Notes under the pieces: model-generated
Database searches by the model: none
The model's input: only the letters and a program-made list of their open reading frames with translations
What the model was told of the DNA's origin: nothing
Shown here: one piece after another, positions 1-58,800 of the stretch
Layout of the letters: the number at the start of each line of letters is the position of its first letter
Position numbering within the stretch: the first letter of the stretch is position 1
Position numbers and translations under genes: made by a program
Assembly (NCBI GenBank): GCA_034509425.1
Contig: JAVTVJ010000303.1
Span: forward strand, 992,001-1,056,000
Reading direction: 5' to 3'
Length of the DNA: 64,000 nt
Source of the DNA: Eopsaltria australis
Lineage: Eukaryota; Chordata; Aves; Passeriformes; Petroicidae

Positions 1-611
1 GGTTGTCCCTTCAGTACAGAAACATCGTCATTTTCTTACCGAATAAGAGTGCAGCAACATGATTGACTTGGAACTAATTTGGTTATGGAAACATCATCCC
101 AAAGATTTGCACTCTGGACCTCTCCAAAGTTTTTACTGATACCCATCCAGAACCTATGTGTTCAGTGGGAAAGGTTGTTTCGTTAAATTACCACTGTCAA
201 TGCCAAAAATCCAGCTTTGTTCATTTCTATGAGAGACTAATAGAGTGTCCCTTACCAGTTTTGGTCATATTGTATGTTTTCATTCGGTAAGTAGAAAAAA
301 CAACACACAAGTACCACATTTTTATTTGCATGAGGGGACTCCCAAAGTGTGAAATCAGCCTGCGTTGGCAAATTCCCTGGTTTGTTCTGTCAGTGTCTAC
401 AGGGACACTGTACCTGGTTAGCACACTTCAACAGTGGGGAAATGTACTTTTTAAATTTCACTGCTGATGGTTTCCTGTCCAGACCCATCGTTTTACCCTC
501 TTCTTTTCAGTCACCTTCAAACCTCAGCACAGAGTGTATGTAGAGACACACCGCTGGAATTCATACTTGTCATCAACACTTTTGACACATATTTCCCAGA
601 CAAACAGATTT
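1..611. other. Intergenic DNA left of BMP2K
   Basis: No exon, RNA gene or recognisable repeat could be supported here. The open frames are short, lack recognisable protein similarity and are not flanked by convincing splice sites. From conserved vertebrate gene order the next gene outward would be expected to be ANXA3, but none of it is visible. Confidence 0.5.
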
Positions 612-755
612 TTAGGTTAGGTTTGTGAGGGACCTCCGGAGACCATCCAGTTCAACACCCCTGCCACGGCAGGGTCACCTCGAGCAGATGACACAGGAAG
701 CATCCAGGTGATTTTGGATTGTCTGGAGAGAAGGAGACCCCACCACCCCCTAGGG
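612..755 (-). mobile_element. CR1 LINE 3' fragment, reverse orientation
   Basis: The plus strand reads like the antisense of an avian CR1 3' end. It contains GAGGGACCTCCGGAGACC, then CATCCAGTTCAACACCCCTG, GGCAGGGTCACCT and a GAGAAGGAGACCCCACCACC stretch, all in the order of the CR1 3' region. The similarity is clear but diverged, and the terminal octamer repeats are not intact. The fragment is 5'-truncated, as is normal for CR1, and lies a few hundred bases upstream of the BMP2K CpG island. Family recognition is from memory, with no alignment. Confidence 0.7.
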
Positions 756-879
756 TTTTCCTTATGGAAGAACTCCACAGACACAAGAAGCTCCAGAGCC
801 CTGGGCACGCAGAGCCATTTTTACCACCGCGATCGTTACCACACCGTCTCCACATCGCTTTGCTCCCCGCAGACTCCCT

Positions 880-1400
880 TCCGAGGGCACGTCCCGCTCC
901 GGGCTGGGTCGGTGAAGCACGATGGGCGCCGTGAGGGTGGCGAAGGACCGGGCTGAGGGTGCCCCTCAGCGCCTCCCGCCATTTCCCCTCAGGGAGCGGC
1001 GGGGCCCCAAGGGCGGGAAACCGCGGGGAGGGGGGGGCCCGCGAGGGAGGGGCGGGGGGAAGGCGGTCTCGCGCCTTGCCTCGCTCCCGCGGCACGTGCC
1101 GGGCCGGCAGCACTTCCGGCCGGGCGGGTTCTCCTGCGAAGGGCGGGGCCGCGCATGCGCCGTGAGGCCGCGCGCCGGCGGGGCGGCCGCTCCCTGCACA
1201 GCGCGCGGCGTCCCCTCAGCCGCCCCGGCCGCCCGGGGCTGCGGCTTCTCCTTCCTCCTCCTGCTTTCTTCTCCTCCCCTTCAGGAGCCAGCGGTGGGCG
1301 AGAAGAAGCGGGTGCCGTGGCCGGCATGTGAAGTAGGGCACCCCCTCACTGCCGCTTAGCCTCCGGTTCCTCCCCGGTTCTTCCTGGTGCTCCGCTCGCC
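880..1400 (+). promoter_or_regulatory. BMP2K: BMP2K CpG-island promoter and 5' UTR
   Basis: A dense GC- and CpG-rich block ends at the BMP2K start codon. Visible motifs include a palindromic E-box GGCACGTGCC (1091-1100), an ETS-type CACTTCCGG (1111-1119), an Sp1 box GGGCGGGG (1141-1148) and a perfect NRF-1 palindrome GCGCATGCGC (1151-1160). There is no TATA box, so dispersed housekeeping-type initiation is expected, probably between about 1100 and 1320. The exact transcription start cannot be read from sequence. Guanine runs at about 1020-1065 could form G-quadruplexes. Confidence 0.8.
1326..1331 (+). promoter_or_regulatory. Start-stop minimal upstream ORF (ATGTGA)
   Basis: An ATG is followed directly by TGA 70 bases before the BMP2K start codon. 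If it is in the mature 5' UTR, it is a one-codon uORF that can stall initiating ribosomes. Its context is weak (G at -3, T at +4). The claim depends on the transcription start lying upstream, which is likely but not proven. Confidence 0.45.
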
Positions 1401-49140
<47,740 letters not shown>

Positions 49141-49184
49141 AGGCTTCCAATGGGTTCCCCCCACTCCATCTCTCCAAGTCCTTT

Positions 49185-49190
49185 AATAAA
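49185..49190 (+). terminator. BMP2K: Proximal poly(A) signal of BMP2K
   Basis: AATAAA 45 bases after the stop codon, followed by a GT-rich stretch (GTGGAGTAATTTATGTGGTTG region), which makes it plausible. Use would give an unusually short 3' UTR. Confidence 0.55.
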
Positions 49191-49664
49191 GGTTTAGTGG
49201 AGTAATTTATGTGGTTGAAATGCCAGGGGCCTAGGTTGTACAGCTTGTTCAGGTTGAGGAGGCAGTGGCCTGCATGCACAATGGAATTGCAAATAGTGAC
49301 TAATTCTGATTGGGGTCTTTCTGAAAAAAAGAGAAACAAATCAGGAGTGTTGTTTCCTTATGGCAGATAGCTCCCGGAATGCAATGAGGAATTGGACATG
49401 AATCCCTGCCACTGACTTGGGGCCCTGGGACATACTGTCATGCACTTTGGTGTTGCCTTTCCATCCCTCTGCCGTGTGCCCCGGTGGAGCGGAAGAGGCA
49501 GGGAGCACATAAATGTTTTCCTTATGTACAGGGGGCTAATGAGCTGCGGTGCTTCTTCGTGTCTCAGCAGACCTAAGAACCAAGACATACTAATATCCAG
49601 ATTATGTGCTGGAAATAGTCAAGTTTTTGCTTCCTAGGTGAAAACTACCTTTATTAATCTTAAA

Positions 49665-49670
49665 AATAAA
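49665..49670 (+). terminator. BMP2K: Second poly(A) signal of BMP2K
   Basis: AATAAA in TTAAAAATAAAGCAGCC, 525 bases after the stop codon. Use is unproven. Confidence 0.45.
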
Positions 49671-52600
49671 GCAGCCACATCCTCAAGGGACTGTGGCCCA
49701 GAATTCCAGAGCACAGCTATGGCTTGGGACCTTGCAGACATCTATGCAGCTGCAGAGATGAAAGGCAGATGATTTTTTTGTGTGCCTAAATGGTCAATTT
49801 TTAATTATTTTTTTATAGTAAGTGCCATTAATGTAAAATAGCAAACTGGAAATGTAGAGTCAAAACTAAAGAAGCAGATAATTTACTGATCTGTGAGAAG
49901 CCTGAATGTAGGGGGAGCAAGCCAGCAGGGACACGGCCAGAATTGCAGCACTTGGGAGACTCTGTGCCACACTGGAAGAGGGGCTGTCCTTGGGCACATA
50001 TGGAGTGTTTCAGATGACTTGCAGTGTTGACTGGGAGATGCAGCCATTGGATTGATTTGATTACAAATTGGGATTTGTGTCTGTTTTCCTCTTGGCTTTT
50101 TATTGCAAAGAAAAGGTGTATTCTTTCAAATCTGATGTTTTTTTAGCACAAAAGTTTTATGAAATGACTGTAACTTAGTGCTCTTTTAAGGTTTGCTAAA
50201 TGCACTTAGCTTTGGAGAAGCTTCCTGCCTCAACTGTGTTCCAGCAGGAGCTGGTGGGTGCCGGACCACTGAGCTGCATTTCACCCCACGGAGCCATTTG
50301 GGCAGGAGCCCTGTCCCGCTGCCCAGGACATGCCGGGAGGTGCCTCAGGTGATGGGAGGAGGTGTGAACTCTGCCGAGCAGCGTTTCCTTCCTTGCTGTG
50401 CTGTGTGTGTAGGCGTGACAGCTCCGCTGCCTCGCAGCCTGTCCCAAGCCACGGACATGGTCTGCAGAGCCAGTGCCCCTCGGGACAGCCCAGCCTGCCT
50501 GCCTGGCTTCCATGGCCATCCTCACCAGGACATGGAAGGAAAGGAAGTGGTTCCTCGGCTTGTCTCTCCTGTCTCCTCCACTGCAGGCTGAGGAGTAGGG
50601 AGCTGGGTCTTTGTACATGGAGGACATTGCTGTTTGTGGTCAGGTGTCCTTATGTCTTCCCCATCACAGGTGAAATGAAAATATTCAGGGTTGTGAGCTT
50701 TTTTCCCCCCAAAGCCTCCTGCTGGATATACAGATCTGTGATCCTGAGATCTCCGAGAGGGGGATTTGATCCCTTACAATATTCACTGAAAACACATTGA
50801 AAACAAATCATGTGACTCCTTTGGGATCAGTTTGGTAAAATGCCCCCTAGGATGCACGTGAGATTGCTTCCCTTAGCCCTGGAATCTGAATGTAGCTTAC
50901 AGCTATCTGTACACCATCACTACCTTTACCTTCCTCAGTTTCATTTCTCACAGGGTGTAAGTGGAATATTCCAGCTGTGCCTGCTTCCGTGTGCCTTTTC
51001 CAGGCTTAGAAGTTAAGCCCTTAGGAGACTGAGTAGAAGCGTTTCAACACAGGACTTTCCAGCCTTTATTACTGCTCTTCTCACCTGTTTGGTGCCAAAG
51101 GCTGCAAGAAGCACATGCCAATTTTTGTAGCATTTCTGATACTCAGGTTAACAGTCTTTTTCCTTTTTTCTTTGTGCATGCTTATGAGCTGCCTTTCTCA
51201 GTGTCCTTCAGAGCTATTACCTGCCTGAAGTGCTCTTGGAACAGAGTGACAGGACAAATGGGGCAGTGGGGTGGACACAAAATGAGACTAAAACCATGGT
51301 CCTAAATGTGGCTAGTCCTCACCAAAGCCACGCTGTTGCTGCCTTCCCAGCTGGAAATCAACAGGAAGGCTTAAGGATGCACATGGCACTGGCGTTTGGC
51401 TCCAGAGCCCGGGAACGGAGGTGGGGGCTGTGGGACACACAGGGAGGAGGATGCGCAGACACAGTGTGGGCAAGAGTGATCAGGTAAATTAAAAACGGGA
51501 TGTGTGTTCACGTGGTGATGGTTTACCCTGAGCCTCCAGGCTGAGGAAGGGTGCAGGGGGTTTTGGCAGAGGGTCTGTGTATGTATGGTTCTATTGCAGC
51601 ACAGCAAAGCTGAAGGGAGAGACCGGGCAGAGGCAACCTACAGACCCCAGTGACTCTAGAGCTGGCATAAAACCTCTGTGCACAAGTTATGGCCCACATA
51701 TTTGCCTCCTAATGCCCTTAACAAACCTGGTTCTTCATACTCGAGATACCAAACAGGTTTTTGCTTAAACGTAACTTTTCTTTAGTTATTTTATCCTTTC
51801 TCATGGTCGATGTGAGACTGGTGCACCCCACTAAGCTGACTTTGCCTGGTGTATGTAGTTTATACACAACTAAATCCAAGTTTGGGGTTATTTTCAGCCA
51901 CTATCCACTATTCAGAGGAGGTGAAATGTGTGACTGTCGGGGAATGGGATATCCTTTGCCTTTTTTCAGGGTGTGTGGAGTGCAACATGACCTTACCTGA
52001 GACCAGGAAAGCCCTTGCTGCAGCAGACATGTACATGTTGCTTGTGGTAGCAAGAGGACAAGGTAGGGGGTTGACACTTCCCCTCCAGCCAAAAATCCCA
52101 ATGGATTTTTACAGCTTCTCCTTCAGCTGCTGAGGGACTGAAGCACAGGCCTTCAAGGATCAGCTGCTGGAGCGAGCATCTGTCCCAAGGTACTAGGAAG
52201 CCCTTAGTGGTTGTGGTCATGGAAAGAAAACCCAGGTGGTTGTGTTTGTTTGTGGACTCTAAGATTTTTAAGGGCCCTGAGGTGTGTAATTAATATAATT
52301 AATGCTTTGGCTGCCCTGTGTGTGGCGGGGGGCTCTGTGAGCACCAGCATTGGAGGGAAAAGCCTCTAATCATTCTGGGTGTCCCAGTTAGTAAAACCAA
52401 GTACTGTGAAAATAAGTTCATATATTTGCTACTGTGAGAATAAGAGTTTATCTGGAGTTTTTTTATACTATATAGTGTATTTTTATATATAAGTATATAT
52501 AAAATATACACATGCTCGCACACATCATGTACCCCTTGGAGTTGCTGTGGTTTTGGTAACCCAGCAGCCAGAATCATGTTTGTGACTTGAGTGAAGATGA

Positions 52601-52892
52601 GTTAAGCACCAAGGGTGGCTGCTGTGTTACTGTTCCATAGTGCTTATTTTGAACTGAAATCAAGGAGATTGTGTGTATGGTTAAAGTTGTGACTGAGGCA
52701 TCACGTAGTACTAAAGAGCATAAAACTATTTTAAAATTGCTGGCATTCAGCTTTTAAGTGCACTTTCCTGAACTACATTTCCATTTCTTGTTAGACTTCC
52801 AGTTTCTAAAGCTTTCTTGTGTACTACTAAAGCGACAACTTTTAACTTTTTTTGTGAAGCTGATGTATGTCATAAAATCCTTGGAGCTGTTA

Positions 52893-52898
52893 AATAAA
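52893..52898 (+). terminator. BMP2K: Distal poly(A) signal of BMP2K
   Basis: AATAAA in TTAAATAAACAAACC. It is the last canonical plus-strand signal seen before the predicted end of the converging PAQR3 transcript. Confidence 0.45.
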
Positions 52899-53551
52899 CA
52901 AACCTGGTAACAGTGCCTTTGCAGGTCTCTTCAACACTGCCTTGTGAAGTACTGAGTAGGCTTTAATTTACTCATTATAAGCAGTGCTGCTGCTGCTGAA
53001 TGATTTTGTAGCTGTAAACACCTGTGACTCTCTTAAAAGTGTTTTAAATAGTTGTATTTGCTGCCCAGTCACCTTGCTGTGTCCAGCTGGTTAAAAATCT
53101 GTGGATCGTATGTTATTTTGAATTCCTTTGGTTCAGTGTGGCTCCTTAAAGCCTTCCTCCAGAAAGGTTGTGTACAGTTCCCCATGGCACTACTGTGGAG
53201 TGATCTCTGCACTTCTGGACAGAACTATAATGTGGTTTGAGCCCCTTCCTGCAGTTGCTTACTGGAGCAGGTTTTTTGAATGCTCTTTGTATTGATTTTA
53301 CTCTTGGGTGAGCTGAAGAATGGAAATGGTCAAGACAGAAAAAGCAGCAGCAGCACTCTTTTAATAGTGGTAGTAGGCTGCAAAGCTGAGTTCATCAGCA
53401 AATTTATCTAGAGATTCTCCCCCAAAATTCCCTGTCTGTGTAACCCACAGAATGTGGCACAAGTTCCGTGGCTGAGCCATTTACCTCTGTTGTTTCGCTG
53501 CATGAGATGCAGGAATGATGTTACTCCAAGGAAACAGCTGATCAACTGGAA

Positions 53552-53557
53552 TTTATT
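53552..53557 (-). terminator. PAQR3: Distal poly(A) signal of PAQR3
   Basis: Plus-strand TTTATT, hence AATAAA on the minus strand, about 2.2 kb past the PAQR3 stop codon. Use is unproven. Confidence 0.4.
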
Positions 53558-55600
53558 TATAGGTTCAGTATGTACATCAAAGATCATCATGCAGCTTGAT
53601 CAATTGTGTCAGGTAAAAATGCACAGCTTGGCAATCAGTTTCCTTATCTGGTGAAAACTGCTAGAGAATTAAAAGTTTCCATTAAAAAAATACATTAGCG
53701 AATGCTAAAGTCAGTATTATTTCAGAGCACACATTCTTCGGGTACTACTGTACATATAACACTGGAAACAGACTTTTATAGTTGTGAGTTCCTTGTCAGG
53801 CTTCAGTAGTAGTAATTAGTGCACTTGAAACTTGTTTGGCTGTCAAGTTAAAAAAAACATTAAAAAATCAGTGTTTACACTGAAAGGCTTAAAGCTCTGG
53901 GAGCTGAATCTTTAATGCAGGGTCAGTTTTGCCAATACTTCTTTCTGGAGTTAAAAAAAAAACAAACAAAAAGCACCAAAACTACACTCTAACCTGAACA
54001 GACAGCATCCCTGTCCAGCACAGCAGGAGCAGTTTGTATCCTGCCATCTCCATGCCCAAGGAGTTCAGGTGCCTATGTCTGAGCTTCCACCACTCCAGGT
54101 CTCCTTGGCACACCCTGACCACAAAACAGGCCCTGCTCCTCTGCCTTAGCCCAAGGCAACTAACAGAGCCTTCCTGCCCTGAGGAAGTCACTGCACAGAG
54201 CCAGCCTCTCCCAGGGTACAGGGAAGCCCTCTCCATAAGGACACAGCCACTTCGGGTTAGTCCCAACAGCACTGTTGCCTCTAACCCACAAGTCCAAAGG
54301 ATTTCAAATGCTGTTTGGAAGACTGGTACCCCTGGAGCTTAATTGTGCTGGTCTACAGATACACAATAACCAGTGCCTTTCATGGCTCCCTGGTGTTCAT
54401 TTTATAAGAGATGATTCCACAACACATCCTAAAACTCCAGACAGCCTTTGCAGTGTGGCAGGATTGTGGCAGCAAGTCCTTTCAGCTGGCAGTGTCTGCA
54501 AGTGCAGTATTACCCTGCATACATGGAAAGGCCCACGGTCAGGAACCTGCATCCCCAGCAGGGTCACTGATTGCAAAACAGCAACAGACATGGACACACA
54601 GTCTTAGTGCTACTCCTGGAATATTTCGGAATACTGATTCCAGATTACTGAAGGGATCTAGTGATATTTCTTTAAGCAATGGCACTTACCCCCCTTGGGT
54701 AGTGAGATCTGTGATGAAGATCGAGGTGTGCTGGATGTCCGGTGATCTTACCTCCCCGGGAACAGGAAAGAACTCATCCAGAGCGGGACTGAATTCCAGT
54801 TCATACGTTACTGTGCCAATGCTCAAGCATAAGCCTATCTTCTATGCAAAGGCTGAAGGCTGCACAGCCCACAGGGCTGTGGCTGAGATCCAGGCGTGGC
54901 TCCCACAGTTCCTACAGTTTTACAGGCACGCTGTCAGGAGTGTTCTCCTAACTGTGCACACCACCTTAAAACCTAGTGTCCAGGCCTGAGTACCCTTGGC
55001 TGAACCGTTCGTGTTTGCCAGGCAAAGCATCCTGCTGGGATCTGCATGCCCAGTTACCTCAGCCTCCTGCTGTCCTGCTGTTTGGTACTTGACTGCAGAG
55101 CAGGAACCAGCTGAGAAGGAAATGCCCCTCAGATGCCAGGCAGCAGTGCTGGGTTTATCAAAGCTTGCAGTAACACTTTGTCCCAGCAAGGGGGTGACAG
55201 TCCAGGAATCAGGAAAGGAACTGCCTCAGTCCTTGACAGCACAGCTCATCACAGGAGGTCCAGGACCCTCAGAGTCACAAAGCCTCTGGTGCTGCCTCTG
55301 AAATAGAGTAGGGAAATGAAGTAAATCACTGTGCATAGGTAACTGGCAAGTCATCTGATTTCCACAACATCCAGGTCAATACTAAGCAGACTGAAAACCT
55401 GAAAAAAGCCTGAGGAAAAGGCTACTTAAGGACAAGTACTAATGATGGTTTGTGACTACTAATATTGTGACACTGAGCTGGAAGGGATCTGGAAGGGCTT
55501 AGGTCCAGCCTGTTCTAAAACAGCTCAACAGCAGCTCCACAGAACCTCATCCAGTGCAGCAGCACAGGTGAGTGGAGTGCCTGGCATCACATCCCTGCTT

Positions 55601-55606
55601 TTTATT
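55601..55606 (-). terminator. PAQR3: Proximal poly(A) signal of PAQR3
   Basis: AATAAA on the minus strand (plus TTTATT) about 125 bases after the stop codon, followed on the minus strand by a GATGTGATG stretch. Confidence 0.5.
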
Positions 55607-55730
55607 TACAGCAAGCATTGCAGCAGTCAGGACGCACTCCGGGGCAGGGACCTGAGGTTCAGGCCAGGATTCCTGATGCCTGTGGTTGGAGTATCCTGTT
55701 CCCCAAGGGGGGCAGCAGCCGTACCTTGGC

Positions 55731-55873
55731 TCACAAGTCCGCGCCGTACTCGGGGCAGGGCTTGCTGTGTCGGTACTGCATGATATACACCGTGGACTGG
55801 TGCCACCAGTACAGCATCACCACTGCCAGGATGTGCCACACTTGGTGGCTCGAGCCGAGGTAGTTCAGCTGGC
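55731..55873 (-). CDS. PAQR3: PAQR3 exon 6, terminal coding exon
   Basis: Encodes residues 265-311: GQLNYLGSSHQVWHILAVVM (third metal-site motif, H274 and H278, and helix 7), LYWWHQSTVYIMQYRHSKPC and the C-terminus PEYGADL, stop TGA at 55731-55733. Confidence 0.96.
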
Positions 55874-58800
55874 CTGTGGGGGAGAACAGGGGCATGGAGT
55901 TCAGCTGTTACATTTGGCCACAGCACATGCAGTGCAATCAGCAATCAGTGTCCTGCAGAGCTCCACGACACCCTGCCCTTAACGGGTGGCAGGGAAAGTT
56001 CTTTAACGAACTTGATGTAAGTTGTCTGCCTCTTCCCACTCTTTTACTCTGTATGGGAACACTGCATGGGGAATATGATAAGCCTGTTCTCTCCCAGGAA
56101 GTTTAGGACCCACAGCAAGGACTGTCACACTGTAGGAAGCTAAACTGCAGAAAAAAACAGTCAGAAGAGAATTTCCTACCTGGGAAGTATCTTTCTGGAA
56201 CTTTGGAAATATAGAAGAGAAAAGCTACAGCAGCGATGAAGTACATGACAACTACCCGTGGAGCAAACTCCTGCAAAAGAAAAGGAAGCTCTCCTATTCT
56301 GTTAGAAGGCAAAACCAGAAAAAAATGTCCCTAAAGATAAAAAAGGAAAAGGCATGAAAACACAGACTCTTCCTTCCCTGCCTGTGTTATCTATGCACAA
56401 ATCCAACGGGGATGCAAATGCCAAACTCTGGGAAAGCCTGAGTGGGAAGAAACCTCTTTTATTCCAGCCTCTTGCTTCTACATGCAAGCAGCTCAGTTCA
56501 GCCTACAGCACACCGGATCTGTCTGTGAAAGGTCACCTGCCACTCCCCTGCCCCTACACAGAACAGCCAGCGTGAGGGACACTGCACTGCACATGCCACT
56601 TATGCTGGGATTGCAGCTACTGCATCAGAGCCCTTGGGACTGCTCACACTGGGTGGTCAATAACCAGCAACTCAGTCACCAGGTGGGTCCTGCTAGCAGA
56701 ATGTTTTGTTACCAAAAGTGGGCGTTTTTCTGAAGTATGGAAACAAAACATGTACCGCAGACACCATCCTGCTATCCCAGGGGAAGCCAAGTGGGGAACT
56801 GTGGTGGCACAACTGCTATTGATACGATTTTTAGAGGGCCAGTGTGAAATGTCCTGTATCAAGGCCACATGTATTTCCAAATGGTGCTCTGCTGCATTCC
56901 ACAGCAGCTCTGGACCAGGCTGAACCCTCACCCCCGGGGACAGCCATCCATCCAGGCCAGCGTAGGATGCAGTTTGCACTCTCTATGAAAAGGAAACATT
57001 TTCTTCAGCACCATTAGGTGTCTCTACACAACTGCAGTTATTTCAGGGGGGTTCATACTGGGGCACACTGGACTGCCTTGAGCTGTACTGGGCTGCTGCT
57101 TTCACAGTGTAATTCCAAGTGGTGAAACAAACAGGAAAACAGTAACATAAAAGAGCTGTTAGAGGAGGATTGTGTAGGAGACAGAGGGCTGAGCAGGTAA
57201 ATGCTGATTTCTGCTGCCACCCTAGGGAGCAGAGGAGGAGACAAATAATCATCCCATCATCCCAGTGTCTCCTGGTTGCCCTCTGGAGCTGTGGAGGCGG
57301 CCAGCCCCGAGCACTGATACAGCCTGACAGGCTCCTTCCTGCTCCACAGGCACCTCAGATGCCGGCCCCCGCCCTGGTGAGGGTGCAGTCTGCCTGCTCG
57401 GGCTGCCCAGGCACAGACGCACCCTGATCCTGTTTTCCTTCTCACTGTGCAGCTTCAGGGCAGCACAGCACAATGAAGCTTCCCAAGCTGGCTACCCCCT
57501 CTCAGCACATTGCTCAGTGTTCCCATTAGGATCGTACTGACCAAAGGAATTCTGTCCTCAAAGGAATTTTAACTCCTCCTGCTTCCCCATTGTTTCCTCA
57601 AGAGTAAGAGGACTCAAGGAAGATGGCAAGTGAAAAGCAAAAGGCAATCTTATTTCCTTCTTTTTTTGTTTACCTGTACAATGGATGCACCAATGCCGCC
57701 ATTGAGCCAAACCCAGTGGATGGTGGGAATGATTCCATAGCCAGACACGGAGCAGAAGATGACGGAGCGCAGCCTGTGCCACTGCTGTGTGAGGTAACTG
57801 GGGTGGATCTGAGCAAAAAACACTGCCAGGATCATGGCCAGCACAGTGATCAAATACACCTGGCGCCAGTACTGAGGGCAAAAAGAAACAAAGGCAAGGT
57901 TGTGGGCTTCTTATCACGTGCGAAAGTCAGAAAGTCTGAGTGACTGAGCACAGCGATACCTCAAAGCTGTCCCTGCTGCAAGCACCAGTGGTGGGTCTGA
58001 GTGCAGGGCCCTGTGTTTGTCAGCTGGCACTGAGGGGGAGGGACTGTGGTGGCACCTGGCACCACATCCTTTATTCCAAGCACTTCCTGCACCAAATGTT
58101 TTCAGTGCACCTCTGCCTCACCAGCCCAGCTCAGCTCCTGGACAGCCATGTCCACGGCAGGCCTTGGGAGGGAACTCACCCTCTATTAGATGGAGAGAAA
58201 ACAAGGTTGTTTCTGCCTCACAGCAGCCACCTCATGGGCAATGCTGTTTGAATAAAGTACCTGTGATGGGACATATCGCATGATCAGGCTCAGGCACTGC
58301 ATACAGGTAGGACCTGTAAAGTTTCCCTGCCTTGAGAGAAATTTAAATGTTTCCTTGAGACTTGTGCGATCAACAGTTGGGAAGGAAAACCTGCATTTGC
58401 CTGTGTCTTCAGCTGTCACAGTTCTGCTGAGATCAGAGGGATGTGTTCCAGTTCCCATCCCTGTCTCCCCACTCCTATTCTGTGTGCACACCTGCCCCGA
58501 ACCCCCTTCCTGCAGCACGGAACCTACAGTGAGCCCACAGGAACTAAACCCTGCAAGGAGGCGCTCCTGACTCACGTTACTGCAGTAGAAAGCATAGAAC
58601 ACGCCTGACACGTAGCAGCCCAGGATGCCAATGGAAATCCCCGCGTAATCAAGTGCCATCCAGCGCCGGCTGGTCTTTTCGGAGCGGTGGCAGCAGAACA
58701 GGTGGTATCCTACTGAGCAAAGCATACACACCTACACAGAGGGCCAGAGCACGAGGGTTAATTCCTTACAGAGGAGCAGGGAGCACAGCAAGCTGCAGCT

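Larger units (their letters stand above)
49141..52915 (+). other. BMP2K: BMP2K 3' UTR (proximal and distal forms)
   Basis: There is no gene on either strand between the stop codon and the distal poly(A) signal. An AT-rich patch with TATA repeats lies at about 52450-52515. The extent is inferred from polyadenylation signals at 49185, 49665 and 52893, and transcripts would be needed to confirm which are used. Confidence 0.6.
53552..55730 (-). other. PAQR3: PAQR3 3' UTR (distal form)
   Basis: Lies after the PAQR3 stop codon on the minus strand and holds no other gene. An AT-rich block at about 53640-53900 and an A-run at about 53952 are visible. A weak CR1-like patch may be present at about 55480-55560, but it is too diverged to call. 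Extent is inferred from the minus-strand AATAAA at 53552-53557. Confidence 0.5.

Noticed and set aside
922..1359. 145-codon open frame in the BMP2K CpG island
   Set aside because: GC-rich islands rarely contain stops; it ends before the real start, has no similarity, and overlaps open frames on both strands.
55480..55560. Possible second CR1 fragment
   Set aside because: Only short CR1-like words (GCTGGAAGGGATC, GGTCCAGCCTG) in the right order; too diverged to call without alignment.
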